In this document: positions 17,001 through 25,384 of the stretch, in pieces
Layout of the letters: each line of letters opens with the position of its first letter
Numbering within the stretch: position 1 is the first letter of the stretch
Assembly: GCF_009933135.1 (NCBI RefSeq)
Contig: NZ_MAEH01000009.1
Location: 1 to 64,000 of the forward strand
Direction: 5' to 3'
Length of the DNA stretch: 64,000 bases
Origin: Candidatus Enterococcus leclercqii
GTDB lineage: Bacteria; Bacillota; Bacilli; Lactobacillales; Enterococcaceae
Notes under the pieces: model-generated
What the model was told of the DNA's origin: nothing
Seen by the model: the letters and a program-made list of their open reading frames with translations, nothing else
Databases searched by the model: none
Program-made: the position numbers and the translations under genes

Positions 17001-18824
17001 CTATTTTTTCAGATGATAGCTGTAGGTCCCAACAACAATATTTTCCCGCCAAGACAAGCGCATCCGCAAACGCAGACTGGTCTGGTTGTGAAGGATGTTC
17101 TGCCAACGATGCTTCGGCACGAACTGAGGAATGATTACCGTCGTCGTATAGTTATGCTTCCGCGCATTTTTGCTCACTAAATCTACATAACGAATGATGG
17201 GATTTTCAATCGAACGGTAACTGGAATGAACCACTGAAAAACGCACATCGGGGAAATTCGCTTTAAATTCTGCTTCGATTTCTTTTTCTTTATCGACATC
17301 CTCATCCGTAGAGACGTGCATGGCTACCACATAATCACCAATTGATTGCGCGTAATTCAATGCACCGACATTTACCCGCGTGACATTACCCACCAAGACG
17401 ATAACAGTGTTGCCGTCATAGGTATGCAAAGCAACTTCGTCTTCTAAGCGCAGTTGTTCGGCTACGTTTTGGTAATGCTTGTGAATCTGATAAAAAACGT
17501 ACAAAAGGACTGGCATGATGATGAAGAAAGGCCAGATATCTGCCAGACGAAAAGCAAACAAGATTGCGATGATGGCATAAGAGATAAATGCTCCCACAAT
17601 ATTGGCAATAGATTTTGTCAACCAGCCTTTGCCCCGCTTACGCCAATGGATGACCATCCCAGTTTGTGACAAAGCAAAAGGAATAAACACGCCAATGGAA
17701 TACAGTGGGATCAAACGTTCCGTTGATCCCTGGAAAATGAACAGCAGGATAATGGAACCTGCAGCCAAAGTGATGATCCCATTTGAGTAGCCTAAGCGAT
17801 CGCCGCGGTCTTGATACATATGGGGCATAAATTTATCTTTGGCCAGATTGTAAGCCAAAACTGGAAAGGCAGAGAAACCTGTGTTGGCAGCCACAGCCAA
17901 AATCAAAGCCGTAGCAAATTGCAATACATAAAACATAACGCCATGACCGAAAACGGCTTTCCCGATTTGAGACAAAACGGTAACTTCAGTTTGCGGCACA
18001 ATTCCGTACCAATAGTTCAAAAAGGTAATTCCAACAAAGAAGAAGCCTAAGATTGCTGCCATAATTGCCAATGTCGACGCGGCATTTTTAGCTCGTGGCT
18101 TTTTGAAAAACGGCACAGCGTTACTGATAGCTTCCACCCCGGTCAAAGAAGAAGAACCGGAAGAAAACGCCCGCAGAATCAATGCGATACTGATTCCCGG
18201 CACCGCCGCCCCAACCGCAGATGTCGCATGAAAAGGTGCCGCTCCGGTGGCAATTTGAAACAGTCCGTAACCAATCAAAATCGTGATGACGGCAACAAAC
18301 GTGTAAACTGGAACCATCAAAAAGCCCGCCGATTCCCGCAGTCCTCGTAGATTCATCATCATGATTAAAAGCACAATCACTACACTAATCGCCACTTGAT
18401 GGCCAAATAATGCCGGAATCGCTGAGGTAATGGCCTCGGCGCCGGCCGATACAGAAACGGCGACAGTCAGCATATAATCAATCAACAATGACCCACCGGC
18501 AATCAAGCCCGCATTCTTGCCGAGATTCTCACTGGATACGACATAAGCCCCGCCCCCATGAGGATAGGCGTGGATGATCTGTCGATAAGACAACGTCAAC
18601 GACACTAATAAAATGATGACAAACGCAGCGATTGGCAATGAATACCAGATCGCAGCTGCCGACAGTGTGACCAGCACCACGACGATCTGCTCGGTCCCGT
18701 ATGCGATGGAAGACAACGCATCCGAAGACAGCAGCGCCAATGCAGCAAACCGGCTCAGTTTCTGCTCATCATTTTCAGCCGACTTCAAAGGACGGCCCAC
18801 TAACAAACGTTTTAAATAATTCAA
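17001..18824 (-). CDS. kimA: KimA-type potassium importer (APC/KUP superfamily)
   Basis: KimA takes up K+ with protons at the membrane. The 607-aa sequence begins LKRLLVGRPLKSAENDEQKLSRFAALALLSSDALSSIAYGTEQI, close to what I recall of Bacillus KimA (YdaO). About 12 membrane segments follow, with GGGAYVVSSENLG and a cytoplasmic domain from about 460 (TVIVLVGNVTRVNVGALNYAQSIGDYVVAMHVS). In Bacillus this soluble domain binds c-di-AMP, which inhibits uptake. The start is TTG at 18824 with AGAGGG 8 nt before it. Together with opuC it makes a turgor-control block. A general amino-acid permease annotation is the main alternative. Confidence 0.8.
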   Translation of the reverse strand: MNYLKRLLVGRPLKSAENDEQKLSRFAALALLSSDALSSIAYGTEQIVVVLVTLSAAAIWYSLPIAAFVIILLVSLTLSYRQIIHAYPHGGGAYVVSSENLGKNAGLIAGGSLLIDYMLTVAVSVSAGAEAITSAIPALFGHQVAISVVIVLLIMMMNLRGLRESAGFLMVPVYTFVAVITILIGYGLFQIATGAAPFHATSAVGAAVPGISIALILRAFSSGSSSLTGVEAISNAVPFFKKPRAKNAASTLAIMAAILGFFFVGITFLNYWYGIVPQTEVTVLSQIGKAVFGHGVMFYVLQFATALILAVAANTGFSAFPVLAYNLAKDKFMPHMYQDRGDRLGYSNGIITLAAGSIILLFIFQGSTERLIPLYSIGVFIPFALSQTGMVIHWRKRGKGWLTKSIANIVGAFISYAIIAILFAFRLADIWPFFIIMPVLLYVFYQIHKHYQNVAEQLRLEDEVALHTYDGNTVIVLVGNVTRVNVGALNYAQSIGDYVVAMHVSTDEDVDKEKEIEAEFKANFPDVRFSVVHSSYRSIENPIIRYVDLVSKNARKHNYTTTVIIPQFVPKHRWQNILHNQTSLRLRMRLSWRENIVVGTYSYHLKK

Positions 18825-19157
18825 TTTTTATCCCTCTGCCTTTTCACCAATATGTGTGCGAACGACCAGCATTTCATTTATCGATACTGATGATCGCAAT
18901 TTCAACAAATTATGCATCAATTGTTTTCTGAAAAATCTCTGCAAACAAAACAGTATGCTACGCTTACCCACCTTAAAAGTCAATGATTTTTTATTGCCAC
19001 AACCAAACTGTAACAATCTGTGCACTCGGTGATTTCTATTTCTCCAAAAAGGCGGCTGACTCTGACTATTCGTCAACGTCTCTGAAAAGTTCACACTGTT
19101 CATTGCCGCAAAAAAGTACGGCTATCGATTACCCTTTCATTAAGACAACAGCAAGCA
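18825..19157 (-). other. Gene-free stretch upstream of kimA
   Basis: Apart from the promoter at 18955-18983 I see no gene, and I find no recognisable c-di-AMP riboswitch although kimA carries one in Bacillus. The predicted leader is about 120 nt. Confidence 0.5.
18955..18983 (-). promoter_or_regulatory. Probable kimA promoter
   Basis: On the minus strand, -35 TTGACT (18983-18978) and -10 TAGCAT (18960-18955) are separated by 17 bp. Confidence 0.55.
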
Positions 19158-19988
19158 TCAAAGCTCTAGCTGTAATGCGTCACTAATTGCCACCGCAGCT
19201 CCGTCATGATCATTGTCTACTGTAATCAGATTGGCCTTTTCCTTACAAGCTTCACTGGCATTGCCCATTGCGACGCCAAAGCCGGCAGCCGCGATCATGC
19301 TGAGGTCGTTGTCATGATCACCAATAGCCATGACTTCATTTGGTGCCACCTGATAATAATCTGCCAGCTCCCGCAATGCCAATTCCTTCGACACCGTTTT
19401 ATCAGTGAATTCCAAGTAATTGCTTTTAGAACGATATTTGGTAGATTCCATCAAGACCAAGCGGCCGATAGCCGCGTCCAATGCGGCGATGTCTTCATCT
19501 GAGCCGATAAACAGCAGCTTGTGGATTGACGGCTGATTCGACAAGAAATCTTGCAAAATGACCTCTTTTGCCGTCATTTCTGTGATAGCTTCTTCTTGTT
19601 GAACCCATTTATTTATAGTTGGGACGAACCACTCGGCAGCTGAATAGATATTGACCGCCACCTCGGGAAAGCTATGAACTGCCAGCTGAATTACCTTATT
19701 GGCCTCGGTAAAATCTAAAGGGCGGCTGAATAGTTCGGTGAAGCTGCCTTTTTTAGTCTGCTCTACAATATAGGCGCCGTTATAAGCCGCTAGCGGTGCC
19801 GTGAGAGTCAGTTCATCGGCAATGGCAGTCATTCCTTTCGGCGAGCGGGCCGACGTTAGGACAAAGGGAATCTTTCGCTTTTGCAACAATGGCATCAGCG
19901 CCTGCAATTTTTTTGAGACCTGGTGTTGGGAATTTAAAATCGTGCCGTCGATATCACTGATGATTAGACGGATATCCGATGTTGTCAT
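19158..19988 (-). CDS. Cof-type HAD-superfamily phosphatase
   Basis: This 276-aa cytoplasmic hydrolase belongs to HAD subfamily IIB (Cof type), which dephosphorylates sugar phosphates and flavin or pyridoxal phosphates. Motif I is SDIDGTILNS (catalytic Asp pair near residues 12-14), motif II is LTSARSPKG, and motif IV is MAIGDHDNDLSMIAAAGFGVAMGNA. The cap domain lies between motifs II and III. The start has AAGGAAG upstream of ATG 19988. The substrate cannot be predicted. It appears monocistronic. Confidence 0.88.
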   Translation of the reverse strand: MTTSDIRLIISDIDGTILNSQHQVSKKLQALMPLLQKRKIPFVLTSARSPKGMTAIADELTLTAPLAAYNGAYIVEQTKKGSFTELFSRPLDFTEANKVIQLAVHSFPEVAVNIYSAAEWFVPTINKWVQQEEAITEMTAKEVILQDFLSNQPSIHKLLFIGSDEDIAALDAAIGRLVLMESTKYRSKSNYLEFTDKTVSKELALRELADYYQVAPNEVMAIGDHDNDLSMIAAAGFGVAMGNASEACKEKANLITVDNDHDGAAVAISDALQLEL

Positions 19989-20157
19989 GTTCTTTCTTCC
20001 TTTCGCTAAAAACTTCAGCAGCTCGTCAACGATTTTCTGCTCGTTTACTCAGCTGCCCCTATCATACCAATGATGTAAAATCGCTGCAAAAAGACGGCTT
20101 GCCCTCGCCAGCTGTCAGACTTGCCACCAACAAGCACACAAGGGGTGCAAGTTACCC

Positions 20158-20673
20158 TCAGCCGTATAAAATCATCTGACAAGCCACCAAGATACTCAAA
20201 ATAGCCGGCAGCAGCTCTGCTTCAAAACAAAAAAGCGTATATACCGGCTCCCAGCTTCCAGATTGAACAACGAAGCTCGCCACCTGTTTTCTGTCCTCTT
20301 TTACAGTAAACTCCGCAGCGTCTTGATCACAAGTAACATTCAAGCGCCGCTGCAACCAGCTGACTTCCAAATGAAAAGTGAGACTCTCAGGAATCTGGCG
20401 GATGTCCCCTGCCAGTTGTCCCGCGCTGAATAAACGAAAGCGGCTGAAAGGGCCACTAGCTTGCTGCTTCAGATAAGTAGCGGGCTGTCCAGCCAACCTT
20501 GAGTCCAAGTATGTGATTCGGCTGGTATTGGGCAGGCGACCAAAGATTCGCAGCACGCGATTTAAAACCAACGCCGCCGGTTTTCTTTTGAAAATAGCGA
20601 CTATTTCACCGTTATTATCACTAATTTGGCAGCTCGTACCCCCGCCTCTGAACTTTGCAACATAAGTCTCCAC
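20158..20673 (-). CDS. Conserved-looking unknown protein, possible Tubby/LURP-one-like fold
   Basis: I do not recognise this 171-aa protein with certainty. It opens with alternating short strands (YVAKFRGGGTSCQISDNNGEIVAIFKRKP), where a polar strand, a D-x-x-G turn and VAxFKRK recall the LURP-one/Tubby-like phospholipid-binding barrels of Firmicutes. It ends with one hydrophobic segment (LLPAILSILVACQMILYG) that could be a C-terminal membrane anchor. The GTG start at 20673 is supported by GGGAGG 6 nt upstream. It has no operon partner. The fold assignment is a pattern-based guess. Confidence 0.45.
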   Translation of the reverse strand: METYVAKFRGGGTSCQISDNNGEIVAIFKRKPAALVLNRVLRIFGRLPNTSRITYLDSRLAGQPATYLKQQASGPFSRFRLFSAGQLAGDIRQIPESLTFHLEVSWLQRRLNVTCDQDAAEFTVKEDRKQVASFVVQSGSWEPVYTLFCFEAELLPAILSILVACQMILYG

Positions 20674-21046
20674 AGCACACCTCCCACAACATTTCCGTCA
20701 AAAATCCTCTTAAAACCAGTATAGCAGATTTGCTTTGGCAGCTAAGAAGTAGCGCCTGTAGAAAAAGTGGCGTTAGACGAAAAGCATTTTTAAATGGTAA
20801 CTAGTGAAGGTTTCATCGTATAAACAAGACAGTCTATGTTAGAAAACAGTTGCAACATTCTCTGTGTCAAAATCCGTTCACCATAATATAAGGAAAGTCT
20901 GCGTTTGAAATTTTTAACAATGAAAAGCCAAGTCCCCTCCATTAAGAAACAGTGGAAAGGACTTGGCTTTTGGGTGCTCACGTTTGGTATTGTTGTTCGC
21001 TTCACAAGACGGTGACTCAAGGATTGTCACGGCCCCTACCATTTTA
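20674..21046 (-). other. Gene-free stretch between the unknown protein and YhgE
   Basis: Its right part is repeat copy B (20923-21034). The rest (20674-20922) is AT-rich and I see no gene, promoter or hairpin in it that I trust. Confidence 0.6.
20923..21034 (+). repeat. Intergenic hairpin-plus-tail repeat, copy B
   Basis: The hairpin AAAAGCCAAGTCC-CCTCC...GTGG-AAAGGACTTGGCTTTT (20923-20971) is followed by the tail CTCACGTTTGGTATTGTT (from 20977), then CGCTTCACAAGACGG and ATTGTCACGG. Read towards the left, the hairpin ends the YhgE gene, whose stop lies 13 bp away. Its tail agrees with copy D almost base for base apart from a 3-base insertion. Confidence 0.85.
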
Positions 21047-23752
21047 TCAATGGAAGAAGTGGCTTTCTTTTGAAATTCCATCCAGCTTACTGGTCATTTT
21101 TTCTAACTTCGGATAAATCAACACGCCAATTACGCCAAAGCCTACGAAAAGCAGCGCCATGATCCAAATATTCGTGATCGCATTTGGCCAGTAGATTCCA
21201 CCGGCGGCTTCCCGCAATAAATCCACAGCATGAGTGAAAGGCAGTAGCGGGTTGATCATTTGAAAGAACTTGCCCGAGACCTGAATCGGATAGTTCCCAC
21301 CCCCGCCGGATATTGATAGCACCAGAATGATGATGGCAATCCCTTTACCGATATTGCCAAAGAGAGCCGAAAGCACATAGACGATCATCATAAAGGCCAA
21401 GCCTACCAACAGAGTAAAGAACACCGCATAAACCGGCTCTTTCACATCCACTTTCAGTAAGAAGATATTCCCTAATGCAACCACCAGTGCTTGGAAGACA
21501 CCTTCAGTCAAGAAGGTCAGCATCCGTGCAACAAAAGTTTCTCGCTTGCTGAATTTTTTCTTGTCTTCGTCTTCCAAGTGATAGGACGTAGTCGCAACAC
21601 TAGAAAGCAACAGCGCACCTACCCACAAACACAACGCTGTATAAAAAGGCGTGCTGGCAGAGCCGTTATTTGCGATAGGATACATTTGGTTAGTAACTAA
21701 TTCTACCGGTGAAGTCAAAAAGTCGCTTTCCGCATTGGCGTCAGATTTCAGCAGCTTGATGATTTCCCCGAGATCGACGTTTTCCTCACCTTTACGGATG
21801 GCTTCAGCCGCTTTGTGCAGTCCTGCTTTTAATGTTGGCCAATTGTTTTCAATCAAATTGGTGGCCATCTTTAATGCCGATTCCACTTCCGGCAGTTTTT
21901 CATCCACCATCGTCATGGTACTCTTGATTTCTTTTTCGATGGTTGGCCAGTCATTTTGCACAAAATCCGCAGCTAAGGCGAGCTTTTCCTTCAGTTGTGG
22001 CAGTTCATTGTTGTACAAGTCTGCCCCTTCATTGATGCCGGCGACAATTTCATTCATGTGGCCATTCAACAATTCGTTAGCATCATGAACTTCCTGCTTG
22101 ATTGCCGGTAGTTCCTTCTGATATTTCTCCAGCAATGTGACTGCATTAGCCACCGTTTTGGAAGTTCCCGCCAACAAACTGTCAAAGTCAATCTGTTGGG
22201 CTTTGCCGATTGCATTCTGGGCATCTGTCATCACTGCAATTACTTTACTCAGTCCTGACTCAAGTTCTGTCTCAATCTGGTCGACATCAATTGTTCCTAA
22301 AATGCCGTTCAATTTATTGGCGACGTCTTGAACAGCTGCCAGTGCTTGTTGAACATCTGCGACAGAACCGGTCTTGACGGCCGTATTCAAATTATCAACA
22401 CGTTCTTTCAGTCCACTGATCAATGGTTTGGCATTTTCCAGCTTGTTGTTGATATCTTGCAACAAACTACTGTTGGCATAGTTGGGCAAGGCTTGAATAA
22501 ATTGCTGCAGCGCATTGATGTTGCTCAACCGCTGACTCAAGCGATCCGACATTCCCTGCAGCACATTAGACAAAGCTGTCTTTTCTTCAGGAGTCAGCTG
22601 GCCGTCAGTGACAGCTTCGTTAATCTTGCCTGCCAGATCACTGACTTCAGTGTTAATCAACACCAGATCACTCAAAATGCTGCTGGCGTTTTGGGCAACG
22701 GTCGGCAAGGTGTCCTCCAATTTGCCCGCCGCATTTTTTAGCTGACCGGCAAAGTCATCGGCATTGGCTGCCATTGACTTCACATCCGGTAGAATTTCTT
22801 GAACCTGCTTGAGGATTTCTAAACCTTGTTTGGCTTCGGTAATCCCATTGTTCATGGTTTCTTCAATCGTATCGAAATCCGCATCAACTTGCGCCAACTG
22901 CTTGCCGGCATTTTGAATCTCAGGAATCTTTTCCTGCAATGTCAAAATCACGGCGGCTTGTTTTTCCAACTCCGGCATTCGGTCATTGAGTGCCACTAAT
23001 TTTTTACCCATTTCATCTACTTGAGGCAAGTAATCACTGAAGGACTCGGCTTTAGCAATCTTTTCCTTGATCTCCGGCATTTTGCCGTTGAGTTCCACGA
23101 TTTGTTGGGCATATTTTTCGATAGTATCGGCATTTTCATCTGTCTCTAAGATCAGCGTCTTGACCTTGTTGATACTCACCAGATTGGCATCAATGTCATA
23201 GCCCACCTCGTTCATGACTTTTAAAACTGTATCACTAGCTGTCTTGATGAAATTCTGCGAAATCTGCTCTTGCAGACTGCTCGCCCCTTTGTCAGTGATT
23301 TTAGGAGCAATAGCATTGATTTTTTCATTGATGTAATATTCGATTTTCGGTTTTTTAATCGTGCCAGAAGCAAAGCTCAGCAGATTTTCTGAAAAATCCT
23401 TTGGTAAGTAGATTCCTGCGTAATATTTTCCCGATTTGACGCCTTCTGTTACTTCCTTTTTTGAATCCACAAAGCGCCATCCCAGCTGCTTGTTGTCATG
23501 GAGTGTGTCTAGGACCTGGTCGCCAATCTCTACCTTTGTATCCTGGAACTTAGCCCCGGCATCATCAGAATAAATGGCAATCGGCAACTCTCCAGTATTC
23601 CCGTATGGATCCCACAACGCCTTGATATTAAACCAAGCGTAAAGTGACGGCAAAATCATCAGCGCCACAATCAGAAAAGCCGCCATTGGGCTCTTAAAGA
23701 TCCGCTTCCAGTCCAATTTGTATAAGTGAAAAACATTTTTAATATGCTGCAT
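21047..23752 (-). CDS. YhgE/Pip family membrane protein
   Basis: This 901-aa protein has one N-terminal membrane helix (MAAFLIVALMILPSLYAWFNIKALWDPYG), a roughly 650-residue extracytoplasmic region and five to six C-terminal helices of ABC-2 permease type (from about 700). The long region is coiled-coil, with repeated short blocks such as LEKQAAVILTLQEKIPEIQNAG and LPEVESALKMATNLIENNWP. This is the YhgE/Pip layout; the lactococcal Pip protein serves as a phage receptor, and EsaA of type VII secretion is a relative. The start is ATG 23752 with AAAGG upstream. It has no linked export genes here. Its role in this organism is not known. Confidence 0.9.
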   Translation of the reverse strand: MQHIKNVFHLYKLDWKRIFKSPMAAFLIVALMILPSLYAWFNIKALWDPYGNTGELPIAIYSDDAGAKFQDTKVEIGDQVLDTLHDNKQLGWRFVDSKKEVTEGVKSGKYYAGIYLPKDFSENLLSFASGTIKKPKIEYYINEKINAIAPKITDKGASSLQEQISQNFIKTASDTVLKVMNEVGYDIDANLVSINKVKTLILETDENADTIEKYAQQIVELNGKMPEIKEKIAKAESFSDYLPQVDEMGKKLVALNDRMPELEKQAAVILTLQEKIPEIQNAGKQLAQVDADFDTIEETMNNGITEAKQGLEILKQVQEILPDVKSMAANADDFAGQLKNAAGKLEDTLPTVAQNASSILSDLVLINTEVSDLAGKINEAVTDGQLTPEEKTALSNVLQGMSDRLSQRLSNINALQQFIQALPNYANSSLLQDINNKLENAKPLISGLKERVDNLNTAVKTGSVADVQQALAAVQDVANKLNGILGTIDVDQIETELESGLSKVIAVMTDAQNAIGKAQQIDFDSLLAGTSKTVANAVTLLEKYQKELPAIKQEVHDANELLNGHMNEIVAGINEGADLYNNELPQLKEKLALAADFVQNDWPTIEKEIKSTMTMVDEKLPEVESALKMATNLIENNWPTLKAGLHKAAEAIRKGEENVDLGEIIKLLKSDANAESDFLTSPVELVTNQMYPIANNGSASTPFYTALCLWVGALLLSSVATTSYHLEDEDKKKFSKRETFVARMLTFLTEGVFQALVVALGNIFLLKVDVKEPVYAVFFTLLVGLAFMMIVYVLSALFGNIGKGIAIIILVLSISGGGGNYPIQVSGKFFQMINPLLPFTHAVDLLREAAGGIYWPNAITNIWIMALLFVGFGVIGVLIYPKLEKMTSKLDGISKESHFFH

Positions 23753-24166
23753 CCTGATCATCCTTTAAGTGATATGTCGTTGCGAGTCTCCTCTGTAAAC
23801 AGTTCCCGCAAATTTCATCATCATTTTTTTCATTAAGAAACTTTAGCATGAAACACGTTTCCCGGCTACGGAAGAAACTGTGAAGGTTTGCGGTTTTAGA
23901 CATTTATGACAATCTGTCACACTTGCAAGCGTTCTCTTTTCGCAGTCGTTTCTGACCAGTAACGAATTTCTTAATCTCTGCTTTAAATTTATCATGAAAA
24001 ATCTTCAAAAGATAATGATAAGACTGCCTAAATTGATCAAAGTACTTTCAATCACAGGCAGGCAGATTCAGGTGTTTTTCCTAAAAACCAGCCGGCTTCT
24101 TTCACTGCCACTTTCTACGAGATTGGCAGCATTTCTGTTGAAGATTGCCAGGATATCTCGCAACGC
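23753..24166 (-). other. Gene-free stretch between YhgE and the HAD hydrolase
   Basis: No gene is supported. A 58-codon plus-strand frame (23994-24170) has no ribosome binding site and overlaps the end of the HAD gene, so it is not called. The YhgE promoter must lie in 23760-23900 but is not clear to me. Confidence 0.5.
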
Positions 24167-24850
24167 CTAATCTTCCTTACCTTCAGCATCTTTTTGCAAA
24201 TAATCCAACAGCACCTTCAAACTCGTGCCTGTTAGTAAAATATTCAAGTCAGCTTTTTCTGCAGCTGTATAGTGACTGTCGACTGACTGATCCGGCACTA
24301 AGACGACTGGGAGTCCGGCTTTGGTAGCGGCAGTGGCACCCGCGATGGAATCTTCTGCTGCGATAGCTTCCTCAGCTCGCAGCCCCGCTTTTGCCAACGA
24401 AGTCAAATAGATTTCCGGATCTGGCTTCATCCGTGTCACCTGATCCCCAAAGGTCACGTAATCAAAAAAATCAGCTATCCCCAATGCTTGTAAAAAGGCT
24501 TCCCCTCGTTTTCTAAATGTGGACGTCGCCAACGCCAAAATCAATCCCTGTTGGCGGGCAGCTGTCAGAACTTCTTTCCCATAAGGCTTTAGCTGAACCT
24601 TGTCTGCTGCTAGTTGTTGGCTGATAAAAATTTCTCGTTCTTTGCGTAGCTGTTCCACCACTTGGGCTGATCCCATCAGCGCAATCAATTTTTCGGTTGT
24701 CACCTGTAAGCTTTGACCGCTCCAACCTGCCAAGTCTGCCGCAGTTAGCGGTATATTATGAGCGGCAGCCACTTTTAGCCAGCCGGCTTTATAAAGCGCC
24801 TCACTATCCACTAACAAGCCATCCATATCAAATACAATCATTTTCAACAT
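24167..24850 (-). CDS. HAD-superfamily hydrolase, beta-phosphoglucomutase-like
   Basis: This 227-aa soluble enzyme has motif I VFDMDGLLVDSEALY (residues 6-20), an alpha-helical cap, motif II LATSTFRKRGEAFL, a lysine in RMKPDPEIYL, and the acidic motif AAEDSIAGATAATKAGL. These place it in the subgroup of beta-phosphoglucomutases and sugar-phosphate phosphatases. No maltose or trehalose phosphorylase gene is adjacent, so a phosphatase role is as likely as a mutase. AAAGGA lies 9 nt before ATG 24850. Confidence 0.85.
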   Translation of the reverse strand: MLKMIVFDMDGLLVDSEALYKAGWLKVAAAHNIPLTAADLAGWSGQSLQVTTEKLIALMGSAQVVEQLRKEREIFISQQLAADKVQLKPYGKEVLTAARQQGLILALATSTFRKRGEAFLQALGIADFFDYVTFGDQVTRMKPDPEIYLTSLAKAGLRAEEAIAAEDSIAGATAATKAGLPVVLVPDQSVDSHYTAAEKADLNILLTGTSLKVLLDYLQKDAEGKED

Positions 24851-25019
24851 TTAGTCTTATCCTTTCTCTTACAGTTTTGCTCCAACATCTCTTGGTAAAA
24901 AATGAAGACCCGCTCTGAAAAATGCCATCCGCCATTCACCCTTAGCAATCGTCGTGTTGTCAATTCGTCAGCACTGCAAAAAATGCGGTGTGCCTTTCAG
25001 CTCACCGCATCGCTTGGTA

Positions 25020-25340
25020 TTAACTCAGTTCTTTGGCCTGCAGAAACTGTTGAATCAAGTTTTGCATACTGTCCGTCAACTTTTCCGGTGCATCCTGATA
25101 CTCCAAGTTTGTCACCGGATGATTGTAATTATCAAACAGGCTGATTGGAACTAACATCCCGTCGTCTTCTCGCAGTTTCAAGCGGGGATGATAAATATTT
25201 TCCCCACAAACGCCGCCATGGATCAAAGCCAACTCGTATTGTTGGTCTGCTAAGTGCCGCAATCGATAATAGTAGCCGTCGATATATTCTCGCTGGTCGG
25301 AAAAATTGTCCTTAATCAACTGCCATTGGTCATTGGTCAT
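25020..25340 (-). CDS. Small unknown protein
   Basis: I do not recognise this 106-aa soluble protein. It begins MTNDQWQLIKDNFSDQREYIDGYYYRLRHLADQQYELALIHGG when read in sections, is rich in Tyr, Asp and Gln, and has no membrane segment or signal peptide. AAGAGG lies 7 nt before the ATG, and the codon use is like that of its neighbours, so I take it as a real gene. It sits 44 bp downstream of the Mga-like regulator on the same strand and may be co-transcribed with it. Confidence 0.6.
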   Translation of the reverse strand: MTNDQWQLIKDNFSDQREYIDGYYYRLRHLADQQYELALIHGGVCGENIYHPRLKLREDDGMLVPISLFDNYNHPVTNLEYQDAPEKLTDSMQNLIQQFLQAKELS

Positions 25341-25384
25341 GATATTGCCTCTTTTCTGTCGCTACCCATTTATTCGCAAACAAC

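Noticed and set aside
18825-19157. c-di-AMP (ydaO) riboswitch before kimA
   Set aside because: The expected conserved blocks are not visible; only a plain promoter and an unstructured leader are seen. The opuC leader was rejected for the same reason.
20790-21020. 76-codon minus-strand frame
   Set aside because: It lies across repeat copy B and has no coding character.
23994-24170. 58-codon plus-strand frame, MKNLQKIMIRLPKLIK...
   Set aside because: It looks amphipathic and tempting as a small peptide, but it has no ribosome binding site or promoter and overlaps the end of the HAD gene.
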